From contig JBGAPI010000049.1 in assembly GCA_044221335.1 (NCBI GenBank), positions 1-39,786 of the forward strand: a stretch of DNA of 39,786 nt. The letters run 5' to 3'. This stretch comes from JBGAPI01 sp044221335 (lineage in GTDB: Bacteria > Pseudomonadota > Gammaproteobacteria > Xanthomonadales > Ahniellaceae). The notes beneath the pieces were generated by a model. It was given only the letters and a program-made list of their open reading frames with translations. It did not search any database and was not told the DNA's origin. How positions within the stretch are numbered: the first letter of the stretch is position 1; every line of letters begins with the position of its first letter. Position numbers and translations under genes: made by a program. Of the stretch, positions 1 through 7,788 are shown piece by piece.

Positions 1-723
1 GGTAGCGCGGGATGCACGCTCGGCAGCTTCGTGCGGGGACAGCCCGGCTTCAATCCACCCTTGAGCGAAGACGGCGGCGAACTGGTCGCCGCTGCCGATT
101 TTCCACACGCGAGGGGTCTGGTAGGCCGGGACGTACGATACGGTTCCGCGATCCCATACCAGCGCGCCCATCGGTCCTTGCTTGATGACGACGACCTCCG
201 CTCCGTCCTTCTCCGCAGCCGCGCGTGCGAGGTCCTCTACAGGTGCCTGCGTGAGGCCGGTAATACGCCGCGCTTCGTTCCGGTTGAGCACCAGGGCCAA
301 ACGCCGCGCCTGGGAACCGGACGACCTGAACCCCCTAGGGGAGTAAGTGTTTTGCGGGTCGTAGACCGCAATTTCAGCCTTGATCCGGGCGGTTGCCTCT
401 AACATGCCGTAGAGCAGAACCCGCTCTTCGGAAACCTCGAGTGGCGTTTCTAGTTCGACGCCTCGCTGGATATCCGGCGTGGAAAGTCCATGAACGTATC
501 GGAACACCGTTGTCCCGGCCTGGGTCGAGTGAACACGGAAGCCTTCGAGAGCTGAACGCGCTTGCAGAACAGGTGCGCTCTCCTCGGACACGCATGTGTG
601 CAGATCGATGGCGACCCCGAGCTTGCGCAGCGACGAGGCGGCCCGGCCGGCTGAGCCGTAGAATTCGTCCCACTTGGGGCGGAGACAGATCTCGCGATAC
701 ACCCCGCCGACGACGGTGATCAT
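1..723 (-). CDS. PfkB/ribokinase-family carbohydrate or nucleoside kinase (3' end outside window)
   Basis: The 241 codons visible from ATG at 723 are all open, and the C-terminus lies beyond the left edge. Hallmarks of the PfkB fold appear in order: a Gly-rich start (VVGGV, residues 4-8), a DPQN strand end (122-125), LNRNEA (146-151, the usual N-x-x-E region), IKQGPMGA (180-187, nucleotide binding), and IGSGDQFAAVFA (209-220), which corresponds to the GAGD signature with Asp213 as catalytic base. The family phosphorylates sugars or nucleosides with ATP. The substrate cannot be told. The start lies 4 bases after the stop of the preceding small gene, so the two are probably translated together, and the gene belongs to the Tn7-like element. 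The short N-terminal part, without the long lid seen in ribokinase, suggests a divergent member, possibly a cargo or conflict-system kinase. Confidence 0.85.
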   Translation of the reverse strand, partial: MITVVGGVYREICLRPKWDEFYGSAGRAASSLRKLGVAIDLHTCVSEESAPVLQARSALEGFRVHSTQAGTTVFRYVHGLSTPDIQRGVELETPLEVSEERVLLYGMLEATARIKAEIAVYDPQNTYSPRGFRSSGSQARRLALVLNRNEARRITGLTQAPVEDLARAAAEKDGAEVVVIKQGPMGALVWDRGTVSYVPAYQTPRVWKIGSGDQFAAVFAQGWIEAGLSPHEAAERASRAT

Positions 724-727
724 TGGC

Positions 728-1066
728 TCACCGTGCCGAAACGGGTTGAATGCGAACCCGGACCTCGCCGTCCGACAGGGCGGTCACCTTGGCCACGTAG
801 ACGTTGCCTAAGGCCATACATTCGCGAAGTCGGTTCAGTGCTGAAGAAGCGATGCCGCCGACGCGCCGCCCCTCGTGAAGAACGACCACGAGTGTCAGAC
901 CGTTTTGGGTTTCCTGACTGACCTCCAGCACATCACCGACCTCCAAATCCTGGACCACGTCTTCCACAGGAGAACTGATCTGCGTATCGATCACCAGGGC
1001 CGCGCAGGACGCGCCGGCCGACTCGAAATTGCCGCCAAGTCCACCACTGCCACCTGACCCCGACAT
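728..1066 (-). CDS. Small beta-rich protein of unknown function in the Tn7-like element
   Basis: This encodes 112 residues. The start at 1066 is supported by an AGGGGTG ribosome-binding site about 6 bases upstream. A Gly/Ser-rich stretch (residues 2-13) is followed by alternating short hydrophobic strands, including LTLVVVLHEGRRVGGI and VYVAKVTAL. The pattern of a strand pair, a G-R-x-x-G-x-I turn and a final strand looks like a small beta-barrel and loosely recalls HIRAN-type domains, but no diagnostic residues settle this. The gene sits between the TnsE-like gene (57 bases upstream) and the PfkB kinase (4 bases downstream), so it is probably in one operon with them. No function is proposed. 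Confidence 0.7.
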   Translation of the reverse strand: MSGSGGSGGLGGNFESAGASCAALVIDTQISSPVEDVVQDLEVGDVLEVSQETQNGLTLVVVLHEGRRVGGIASSALNRLRECMALGNVYVAKVTALSDGEVRVRIQPVSAR

Positions 1067-1123
1067 AGATCACCCCTTTGGTTTGTTGGTTCGGTTGTTG
1101 AAAGTATGAGCCCATCGAGGCCG

Positions 1124-3079
1124 TCAGTCGTCCACCATGCTCTCAGCGTCTCCAGCCGCGGCTGATGCCCCGGCCGTCATGCGCGCACGCGCCCTGTCGA
1201 GAAACGCCATGAAACTATCCGGATCCAAACGCTTCTGACCGCCCTCCACGACGTAGCGATGGCGATACGCAGCACCATATCCACCCTGCTCAAGCGAAAT
1301 GGAATTCGCGTCCTTGCCGAGGTGACGGCCCTCCGCAACAACGATCTTGCGCACCATTTTTGTACACAGGTTCTGGCGCATGCTCAGCTGACCGCTCTGG
1401 AAGAACATCGCTGCCAAGCGGTATCCCTGTTCGGAGGGGCGGCATTCAACTTCAAAGAGAAGCGCCGAAGTGTCGGTCCATTCGACGTCAACGATCAAAA
1501 CTGTTCTGCCTTGCAACGGGCTGTCATGCCTGCCTCGCGGAGTGATCATCCGCCACCAGCGCTTCGGACGATGGTTGAACTGTTTCACGCCATGCCCACC
1601 GAGATCCCAGACGATGCGACCGTCGCGCTCTGTCCCGAGGTCGGTGTCCTCCGGTTGAACCACATTGAAGCGATCGATCCGGAGTTCGTTGGCGAGGGTC
1701 TTTAGGCAATCGACGAGGTTTTCAAAATGCGCAATCCGCGGCCGGACCAGGGGGGTCATTTGAAGGTGACGACCGGCCTGCCCTCCGGCAACCGGCCTGG
1801 CAGTCGAGTCTGGTCCCGTGCCAGGCTCGGCGGGCGGTCGCGAACCACCCGTGTAGCGCTTGCTGGAAGTCTTCTCAAGAACGCGCTCTTGAAGGTTTCC
1901 TTCCCACTCAAACGTGTCCGTGAAAAACCCGGCGACTGCACCGCCAGTCGGTGGTGCGTAGGTGCTGTCGATCTTGCGGCGATCGGAGTTCTTGTGGCTA
2001 CGTTCCTCCTTTCCGCCGAAAGGCTTCAGTGCATCAGCTTCCATCACGTCCGGCGAATCGTATCCGGCGTTCGCGCGTCCATAAGCTAGACGCGGCAAGG
2101 GTTGCCCAGGCTTAGCCGCCAGAATGCTGGTAACCAGGAAGGCGCCCATGGGTCGTCCAGGAACGGGTCGCAGGTTGTAGCCCTTGAGCCTTAGCGACAG
2201 GGGGTATTCGGGACTGAACGGAAGCGTGGCGGTACAAAACCAGTAGGGGTCGTGCATCCGCCTTGCGCGTTGGACCTGAGCCTCAGAGTAGAGCGCCCGG
2301 GCCTGTTGCTGCGCATACGGGTCGAAGTAGAAAAGCGCGACGTGCCACTTAAAAGCGTTTGGGATCAGTGTCTCAAGCACCAGATGCCACTCATTGAGCT
2401 CGGGCGCAGCGCGAGTCTTCAGACCATTCTCAAAGTCCGCATCCGATACCAGCCTTCGCCGAACCTCCTCCCATGCACCGGACGCGAAGGCGTCCGCCAT
2501 CTCGGAGTGAGGGGCATAGCACCGTTGAAAGATCACCATCCGGGGAATGATGACGTCCTGGCCACCGCGGTTAAGCACGAGGACTTTTTGGTGGCGCCAG
2601 TCCGCCTCGTTCAGGTCGAATTCCTTAGCGAGCAACTGCCGATAGGGCATCTGCCGATCGGACAACTTCCCATCAGGCAACCGCTTGAGCCACTCTGCCG
2701 GCGGAGACAGCAGTTCGTCCAGATCCCTCGCGCGGCCGGAGCGCTCGGCGTGCGGGAGCTCGACGGTGATGATCTCTGTCGGAAGCTCCGCCCTGTACTC
2801 ACCATTCTGGAACAGCTGGCCGGCGCGCAGCGCGGGCAGGGATCCGACATGCACCCGAGCGGTGCGGAAGTCCTCAGGCCCCCGTCGGTTACTACCGAAG
2901 AGGTCGCGAATCTTCGGCCACGCGGCCCCACTCGCCTCTTGCGCAGTGATATCAACAACACGCTGGAGTCGAACGTCGACCGACGCAGATTCCGTAGCGG
3001 CATGGGGAAGGCGAAAACGATCGATGGACTTCACCATCCAGAGGCCGCCGTCCTCTGGAAAACCGTGGAACTTCACCAT
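1124..3079 (-). CDS. TnsE-like transposition/targeting protein
   Basis: This encodes 651 residues; Tn7 TnsE has 538. Similarity to TnsE as I remember it shows in several blocks: IPRMVIFQRCYAPHSEM near residue 175 (TnsE has IPQLELARSLFLINSY), a WFCTATLPF...LRLKGY block near 285-305 (TnsE WCFSFDPP...LHVKG), and a C-terminal part with a FENLVDCLKTL helix followed by LLFEVECRPSEQGYR (TnsE LLEVDASDG). TnsE directs Tn7 to replicating DNA by binding DNA and the sliding clamp. The gene begins 90 bases from the transposon end and reads inward. A Pro/Gly-rich linker of about 100 residues separates the halves. The start is uncertain: ATGGTGAAGT occurs at 3079 and again at 3037, and the second lies beside an AGAGGA motif. 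It could be an accessory TnsE paralogue rather than the working targeting subunit. Confidence 0.65.
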   Translation of the reverse strand: MVKFHGFPEDGGLWMVKSIDRFRLPHAATESASVDVRLQRVVDITAQEASGAAWPKIRDLFGSNRRGPEDFRTARVHVGSLPALRAGQLFQNGEYRAELPTEIITVELPHAERSGRARDLDELLSPPAEWLKRLPDGKLSDRQMPYRQLLAKEFDLNEADWRHQKVLVLNRGGQDVIIPRMVIFQRCYAPHSEMADAFASGAWEEVRRRLVSDADFENGLKTRAAPELNEWHLVLETLIPNAFKWHVALFYFDPYAQQQARALYSEAQVQRARRMHDPYWFCTATLPFSPEYPLSLRLKGYNLRPVPGRPMGAFLVTSILAAKPGQPLPRLAYGRANAGYDSPDVMEADALKPFGGKEERSHKNSDRRKIDSTYAPPTGGAVAGFFTDTFEWEGNLQERVLEKTSSKRYTGGSRPPAEPGTGPDSTARPVAGGQAGRHLQMTPLVRPRIAHFENLVDCLKTLANELRIDRFNVVQPEDTDLGTERDGRIVWDLGGHGVKQFNHRPKRWWRMITPRGRHDSPLQGRTVLIVDVEWTDTSALLFEVECRPSEQGYRLAAMFFQSGQLSMRQNLCTKMVRKIVVAEGRHLGKDANSISLEQGGYGAAYRHRYVVEGGQKRLDPDSFMAFLDRARARMTAGASAAAGDAESMVDD

Positions 3080-3130
3080 CTGCCTAGGCCGTCGCTGTTC
3101 AGGCGAGCGTAGCCGGCGCAGACAGTCGCA

Positions 3131-4027
3131 TCAATTCCCGGACGGTCGCGCTATTTCGCGTAATTCACAGCCGCCGCCGACCAGCGCGACGGCACTCGCA
3201 GAGTGATGCGGCGCCCGCGTCGGACGGCAGCGCCGCACCAATGGGATCAGGCTGGCGCCGCCGTAGCCGGCCACCGACCAGACCGCGGCAACGTCCAGCG
3301 CTTCGTCCTGGCCGAGCGGCGGCAGGATGCCGGCGAGGCGCGTCGCCAGCAGGGTTTTCCCGGTGCCTGGCGGGCCGAAAAAGATGAGGTTGTGCGCGCC
3401 CGCCGCGGCCACTTCCAGTGCGCGACGTGCCTGAGGCTGCCCGCGCACGTCGGCGAGATCGGCGCCGCCGGTCGTCGCCGGGTCGACCGCCGGCGGTGCG
3501 GCGGTGGGCAACCGCGCCACGCCCCTGAGGTCCGCCGTGACCGCGAGCAGGGTGTCTGCCGCGCAGACCTCGGCGTTCTCGACCAGCGCGGCCTCGGCGG
3601 CGTTGGCGGTCGGCACGATCACTCGCCGGCCGGCGGCGGCCGCGCGGATCACCGCCGGCAGCACGCCGTCGATCCCGCGCACCTCGCCGGACAGAGCGAG
3701 CTCGCCGAACACCTCGATCGCGCCGAGCTGGTCGGCCGGGATCTGCCCCGACGCCGCGAGGATGCCGAGGGCGATCGCGAGGTCGAAGCGGCCGCCGTCC
3801 TTCGGCAGGTCCGCCGGCGCGAGGTTGATGGTGATCCGCCTCTGCGGGTATTCGAAGCCGGAGTTGTGGATCGCCGCGCGCACCCGATCGCGCGCCTCGC
3901 GCACCGCGAGCTCGGGGAGGCCGACGATGCTGGTACCTGGCACCCCGCTGGCGAGGTGGGTCTCGATCTGCACCTCCGGAGCGACCACGCCGAGCGCGGC
4001 ACGACTGACGGCGAGGGCGAGATTCAT
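3131..4027 (-). pseudogene. comM: comM (YifB family AAA+ helicase), truncated by transposon insertion
   Basis: Intact ComM has about 500 residues and is the hexameric branch-migration helicase used in natural transformation. Here 286 native residues remain, from the typical start MNLALAVSRA (4027) through the Lon-like N-terminal ChlI domain to the Mg-chelatase AAA domain. Walker A GPPGTGKT is present. The RAPHHSASAVALVGGG segment is reached, and then the frame runs 12 codons into the inserted element (CELREIARPSGN) and stops at 3131. Walker B, sensor 1 and the whole C-terminal lid are lost, so ATPase activity is not expected. The rest of comM should lie beyond the left edge, on the other side of the element. 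Neighbouring ubiK and PII genes are the usual core context. Confidence 0.93.
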
Positions 4028-4138
4028 CGGCGCGGACCGGTTCGGGGCATGGCGGTGCCGTTCCCGCCGGGGCGGGGTCCATGGACGAAGGGCAAGGGAC
4101 GAATCGCCGACGCCCGGAGGGGCGCGCGGCACGGCGGC

Positions 4139-4393
4139 TCAGGCGGGCGGACCGACCCGGTTCTGCAGGGCGTCGAGTTCGCGCTCCAGCTGCTCCAGCT
4201 TCTCGCGGGTGCGCAGCAGCACGGCGCGCTGCACCTCGAACTCCTCGCGGGTGACGAGGTCGAGCTTGCGCAGGCCCGCCATCAGCGTGGCCTTCATGCT
4301 CTTCTCGACGTCGGCGGCGGCCTTGTCCATGCCCGGCGGGATCAGTCCGACCAGGCTGCGGGCAAGTTCGTCGATGCTGCGTCCGGTGATCAT
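4139..4393 (-). CDS. ubiK: Ubiquinone biosynthesis accessory factor UbiK (BMFP/YqiC family)
   Basis: This is an 84-residue protein of the normal length for the family. It starts MITGRSIDELARSL and ends in a coiled coil rich in Glu, Leu and Arg (REKLEQLERELDALQNRV, residues 63-80), which drives trimer formation in homologues. UbiK helps the late, oxygen-dependent steps of ubiquinone synthesis through UbiJ and membrane lipids. It precedes comM on the same strand with about 110 bases between, and it diverges from the PII gene. This ubiK-comM/PII neighbourhood is common in gammaproteobacteria. Confidence 0.88.
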   Translation of the reverse strand: MITGRSIDELARSLVGLIPPGMDKAAADVEKSMKATLMAGLRKLDLVTREEFEVQRAVLLRTREKLEQLERELDALQNRVGPPA

Positions 4394-4588
4394 CTGCGCG
4401 TCCTCGAAGGAATGGTCGGCAGTCTAACCAATCGCTTCCGGGTCGCCCTACGAATCCGACCCGCCCCGTTGTAGGAATCCGGAGCGATCGTCGGTAGGAA
4501 ATCGTCCCGGGCGCACGCGCCGTCCGGCTGCGGCGCTCCCGTCCTTCGCGGCTTGGCCTATGATCGATCGCCCCGACGGAGTCCCCGC

Positions 4589-4927
4589 ATGAAAATGGTC
4601 ATGGCGATCATCAAGCCGTTCAAGCTCGACGACGTGCGCGAGGCGCTGGCCGAGGTCGGCGTGCAGGGCATCACCGTCACCGAGGTGAAAGGCTTCGGGC
4701 GGCAGAAGGGCCACACCGAGCTGTACCGAGGCGCCGAGTACGTGGTCGACTTCCTGCCCAAGATCAAGATCGAGGCCGCGATCACCGACGACCTCGTCGA
4801 CCGAGCGGTCGAAGCGATCACCAGCGCCGCCAACACCGGCAAGATCGGCGACGGCAAGATCTTCGTGTACGAGCTGGAGCGGGTGGTGCGCATCCGCACC
4901 GGCGAACTCGACGGCGACGCGCTGTAG
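4589..4927 (+). CDS. glnK: Nitrogen regulatory protein P-II (GlnB/GlnK)
   Basis: This is a 112-residue PII signalling protein of full length. It has MKMVMAIIKPFKLDDVREAL at the start, the T-loop GHTELYRGAEY (residues 41-51) with the uridylylation site Tyr51, and the B-loop signature TGKIGDGKIFV. PII trimers sense 2-oxoglutarate and ATP/ADP and control glutamine synthetase adenylylation, NtrBC and the AmtB channel. The start is set by family length and by a CGGAG motif about 9 bases upstream. It is monocistronic here and no amtB follows; the next gene is convergent. From sequence alone GlnB and GlnK cannot be told apart. The position next to ubiK-comM favours the glnK name. Confidence 0.93.
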   Translation: MKMVMAIIKPFKLDDVREALAEVGVQGITVTEVKGFGRQKGHTELYRGAEYVVDFLPKIKIEAAITDDLVDRAVEAITSAANTGKIGDGKIFVYELERVVRIRTGELDGDAL

Positions 4928-4948
4928 GCACGGCGCTATCCGCCCTGT

Positions 4949-4970
4949 GGGAGCGGCTCATGCCGCTCCC
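4949..4970. repeat. Palindromic REP-like hairpin between convergent genes
   Basis: There is a perfect 9-base stem GGGAGCGGC / GCCGCTCCC with a TCAT loop, preceded by TGT. It lies 21 bases after the PII stop and contains the TGA stop codon of the convergent methyltransferase gene in its loop. The TGTGGGAGCGGC type is a common dispersed palindrome in pseudomonads and xanthomonads. It may also act as a two-way transcription stop, though no U-run follows. Confidence 0.75.
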
Positions 4971-5707
4971 GCCTCGGCCACCACGACCGGACGCCGCTGT
5001 CCCGCCCACGTGCGTGACGGCAGGACGATGCGGGCGTCCGCGAATCCCGCCGTCCGGAGCCGGTCGACGATGTCCCGCCCGTAGTCTCGTCGCACCGGCA
5101 CCCGCTGTCCGCGGCGGTCGGCGTGGAATTCCTCCGGCAGCAGCGGATGCCAGTGCGCGCCCTCGCGGACGTAGCGCTCGACCGTCGCGGCGGCGTCGAA
5201 CAGCGGCACGGTGAACACCCAGAAGCCACCGGGACGCAGCACGCGACGGATCTCGGCGAAGCCTCGGCGGTCATCGCCGACGTGCTCGAACACTTCCGTC
5301 GAGGTCGCAAGATCGAAGCTCGCGTCGGGATAGGACAAGGACTCGACGTCCTCGTTACGCACCCGGTCGACCATGGCACCGGGTGCGACGCCGGCATGGA
5401 ATTCGCTGGTCGCGAGCGAGTGCGACCGTGCGGCCAGCCAGTCGACCAGCGGCCCCTCGGCGGACAGCTCGCAGGCGGCGGCCTCGGCCCAGCGGATCGG
5501 CAGGTCGGACAGGACCGTCGCCATGCTCTGGGTGATCGGCGTCGCGGCACAGCGCAGGCAACGCACGCCGATGTCGCTGGCGGCGAGACGCAGCTGCCAT
5601 GACCCGCCGCAGAGCACACAGGGATCGCGGACCAGCGCCAGGGCGCGCCATTCGACGAGTCCCACCGCCCGCGCGAGGCGCCGTCGCCAACCTCCGGACC
5701 CGCCCAT
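4958..5707 (-). CDS. Class I SAM-dependent methyltransferase
   Basis: This encodes 249 residues from ATG at 5707. A possible zinc-binding start contains two CxxC pairs (CVLCGG near residue 29 and CLRC near 50). The methyltransferase fold follows, although the usual glycine-rich motif I is not obvious. Recognisable are SYPDASFDLATSTEVFEHV (motifs II/III of the Methyltransf_11 type) and LRPGGFWVFTVPL (motif IV strand and loop). The substrate is unknown. The C-terminal residues and the stop codon fall in the palindrome at 4949-4970. It starts 8 bases after the metallopeptidase stop, so it is the last gene of a three-gene operon with that gene and the response regulator. Confidence 0.85.
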   Translation of the reverse strand: MGGSGGWRRRLARAVGLVEWRALALVRDPCVLCGGSWQLRLAASDIGVRCLRCAATPITQSMATVLSDLPIRWAEAAACELSAEGPLVDWLAARSHSLATSEFHAGVAPGAMVDRVRNEDVESLSYPDASFDLATSTEVFEHVGDDRRGFAEIRRVLRPGGFWVFTVPLFDAAATVERYVREGAHWHPLLPEEFHADRRGQRVPVRRDYGRDIVDRLRTAGFADARIVLPSRTWAGQRRPVVVAEAGAA

Positions 5708-5715
5708 CGTCGTCC

Positions 5716-7137
5716 TCAGTCGCTGCCCATGATCGCGCGCCGCAGCGCGACGGCGGCCGCGTCGTCGCGGTCGATGACGAGGGCGTCGCCACGCCGCGAG
5801 AGGCCGAGGCTGCGATAGGCCGTCGCGAGGTCGGGCATCGTGGTCGCGGCCCCGATGCTGTCGTAGCGCGGCGTGAACACCGGCCGGCCGGCGATGCGGT
5901 CGAGCGAACGCAGGAACTCGATGGGCGTCATCTCGAGCACGCCGGCGTCGCGGCGCTGCCGGAACGCGCGGTCGAGCACCGCCGACAGGGTGGTCGGATG
6001 CGCGCCGTGGCGCAGGTCGAGGTCGGCGAGCAGCATCAGCGCGGTGCCGGCCCAGTAGACCCGCATGAAGTGCGGCCGACCGTCGCCGTCGCCGTTCGAC
6101 AACGCCTGAACGGTGTGGCCGGTCTGGTCCCGGCGGCCGCGCTCGAAGCCGCTGTCGATGTCCTGCCATGCGGATTCGGCGTCGATGACGCCCGCACGCG
6201 CGCGCAGCACCGTCTGGTAGTAGGTCGCAATGCCCTCGGATAGCCAGCGGCCGCGATTCGTCATCGCCGGGTGGATCAGGTGCGACATCTCGTGGACGAT
6301 GGTCCAGCCGTCGCGGAAGTCCTTCTCGGTGTGCGAGCCGTCGACCAGGAGGTTGACTGCCGGCCAGCCGCCGCGGTTGACGAAGCCGAACACCACCGCC
6401 GAAGACTGCTTGCCCACCGGGATCACCACGATCTGCGGCTCGTTCGCGAAGATCTCGGGGAACTCGCGGCTGACGGTGACCGCCGCGTCGACGAGGGCGT
6501 TGCGCAATCGCTGGCGGGTCGCATCGTCCGGATTGCCGAGCAGCGCGGGGCGCAGGCGGTAGTGTGGCAATGGCAGCGGCGTCTCGTCGAAGTGGCCGAA
6601 CACCACCAGCGCCGGCCAGTCGTTGGCGATCGGTCCGAGCGCGAAGCGCCGTTCCGAGGCCGTGCCCCGCGGTTGCCAGGGCGTCGACAGCGACCAGCCC
6701 TCCGGCAGCACGAAACGGATCTGGGAATCCTCCTGCTCGTCGCCCTCGAAGCGCCACAGCCAGCGCTCGACCTCCGTGCGCCACTCGCCGTCGACCCGGG
6801 CGAGGCGGCGCCAGTCGCCGCGCTCGAGGGCGCCGAGGTCGACGCGATAGTCGAGGCATTCATCGGCCTGCCAGTCGGTGGCCGTCCAGTCCTGGCCGTC
6901 GCGCAGCAGCGGGCCGCCGCTGCTGCGCGCGATCCGATCGATGGCGGCGACCGCGGCACTCTCGCCGGCGCCGAGGCTCACCTCGGCGGCGGCCTCGTGC
7001 CGGCAGGCGCGGACGGCGAGGTGCCGGGTCTCCGCGTCGAGGCGCACCTCGTAGCGGGCGGCGCTTGCCGGAACCGGAAGTCCACACAGCAGCACCGCGG
7101 CAAGCGTGCCGCGGGTCCACGCCAGGGGTCTGATCAT
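5716..7137 (-). CDS. Exported gluzincin-type metallopeptidase
   Basis: This encodes 473 residues. A signal peptide (residues 1-26, TLAAVLLCGLPVPASAA) indicates export. The active site is HEMSH (282-286) with a third ligand in WLSEGIATYYQ (Glu301), the HExxH...E arrangement of gluzincins such as the M1/M61 families. The N-terminal half looks beta-rich, and the C-terminal helical domain fits an M61-like or DUF-type peptidase. The start ATG overlaps the response-regulator stop (ATGA), which implies translational coupling. The order regulator, peptidase, methyltransferase is unusual, and no substrate is suggested by the context. Confidence 0.85.
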   Translation of the reverse strand: MIRPLAWTRGTLAAVLLCGLPVPASAARYEVRLDAETRHLAVRACRHEAAAEVSLGAGESAAVAAIDRIARSSGGPLLRDGQDWTATDWQADECLDYRVDLGALERGDWRRLARVDGEWRTEVERWLWRFEGDEQEDSQIRFVLPEGWSLSTPWQPRGTASERRFALGPIANDWPALVVFGHFDETPLPLPHYRLRPALLGNPDDATRQRLRNALVDAAVTVSREFPEIFANEPQIVVIPVGKQSSAVVFGFVNRGGWPAVNLLVDGSHTEKDFRDGWTIVHEMSHLIHPAMTNRGRWLSEGIATYYQTVLRARAGVIDAESAWQDIDSGFERGRRDQTGHTVQALSNGDGDGRPHFMRVYWAGTALMLLADLDLRHGAHPTTLSAVLDRAFRQRRDAGVLEMTPIEFLRSLDRIAGRPVFTPRYDSIGAATTMPDLATAYRSLGLSRRGDALVIDRDDAAAVALRRAIMGSD

Positions 7138-7634
7138 CGCTCCGCGAAGCCCATCGAGCGGTCGTCGTAACCGTCCAGGATGGCGAGGATACGCTCCGGC
7201 AGCTCGAAGGGGTCGAAGGGCTTGGCGATCAACCCGGCGGCGCCGAGGCTGCGGTATTCCTGCCGGTGCTCGCTGCGCAGGCGGCCGGTGACGAAGATCA
7301 CCGGCGTCGCGGCCAGCCCGTCGAGACCGCGCAGTGCCTGGAAGATGGCAACGCCGTCGAGATCCGGCAAGGTGGCGTCGAGCAGGATCACGTCGGGCCG
7401 GAGTCCGGGCGCGACCGCGATCGCTTCGGCACCGCTGGCGACGCAGTGCGGATGCATCCCGGCGTGCTGCAGCGACAGCTCGGCCAGCAGGCGGATGTCG
7501 GCGTCGTCGTCCACCACCAGGACGTTGTGGACGGCGACCGCGGGACGGGGACTGCTGTTCACGACGTGGCGACGACTCGACGAAGACGATTGGAGGGCGG
7601 GGCCGGACCCGTCGGATTTCCCTGCGGACGACAT
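7134..7634 (-). CDS. Stand-alone response regulator receiver protein (CheY-like)
   Basis: This encodes 166 residues from ATG at 7634, chosen for a GGAG motif 9 bases upstream. A GTG at 7562 would give a shorter product without a clear ribosome-binding site. After a Ser-rich stretch of about 35 residues comes one receiver domain: acidic pair in VVDDDAD (41-47), phosphoacceptor Asp86 in ILLDATLPDLDG, VIFVTGR with the conserved Thr, and AKPF with the conserved Lys. No output domain follows, so it would act through protein contacts. No partner histidine kinase is in the window. It is the first gene of the operon with the peptidase and diverges from ubiA across 154 bases. Confidence 0.9.
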   Translation of the reverse strand: MSSAGKSDGSGPALQSSSSSRRHVVNSSPRPAVAVHNVLVVDDDADIRLLAELSLQHAGMHPHCVASGAEAIAVAPGLRPDVILLDATLPDLDGVAIFQALRGLDGLAATPVIFVTGRLRSEHRQEYRSLGAAGLIAKPFDPFELPERILAILDGYDDRSMGFAER

Positions 7635-7788
7635 CGCCGGCAGCTCCAGCATGAACGAAGCGCGGGCAAAAGACGCGGCGGTTTCGCAGCAACTCCGGTC
7701 GCGCACGGCAACAGATTGTGTCCATCCGCGGAGCGCGCGCGACACCGCCGCCGTTGTCCGACCCGATTCGACCGGGCACCATTCACCG

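Larger units (their letters stand above)
1..3169 (-). mobile_element. End of a Tn7-like element inserted in comM
   Basis: The segment from the left edge to 3169 lies inside the comM reading frame and carries a TnsE-like gene. Read on the minus strand, the element starts with TGTGAATTACGCG at 3169, directly after the three glycine codons of comM. TGT/ACA termini are typical of Tn7-like transposons. The last five comM bases, GCGGC (3170-3174), would be the target duplication, but the far end is outside the window. Three loosely similar GAAttxxxGCGA motifs begin about 4, 33 and 70 bases in and could be TnsB-binding sites; this is weak. GC content is visibly lower than in the flanking core genome. 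All three genes read inward from the end. tnsA, tnsB and tnsC are not in the window. Confidence 0.75.

Noticed and set aside
2252..3112. Plus-strand frame of 286 codons opposite the TnsE-like gene
   Set aside because: Antisense shadow. The minus strand has continuous TnsE-like similarity across the same bases.
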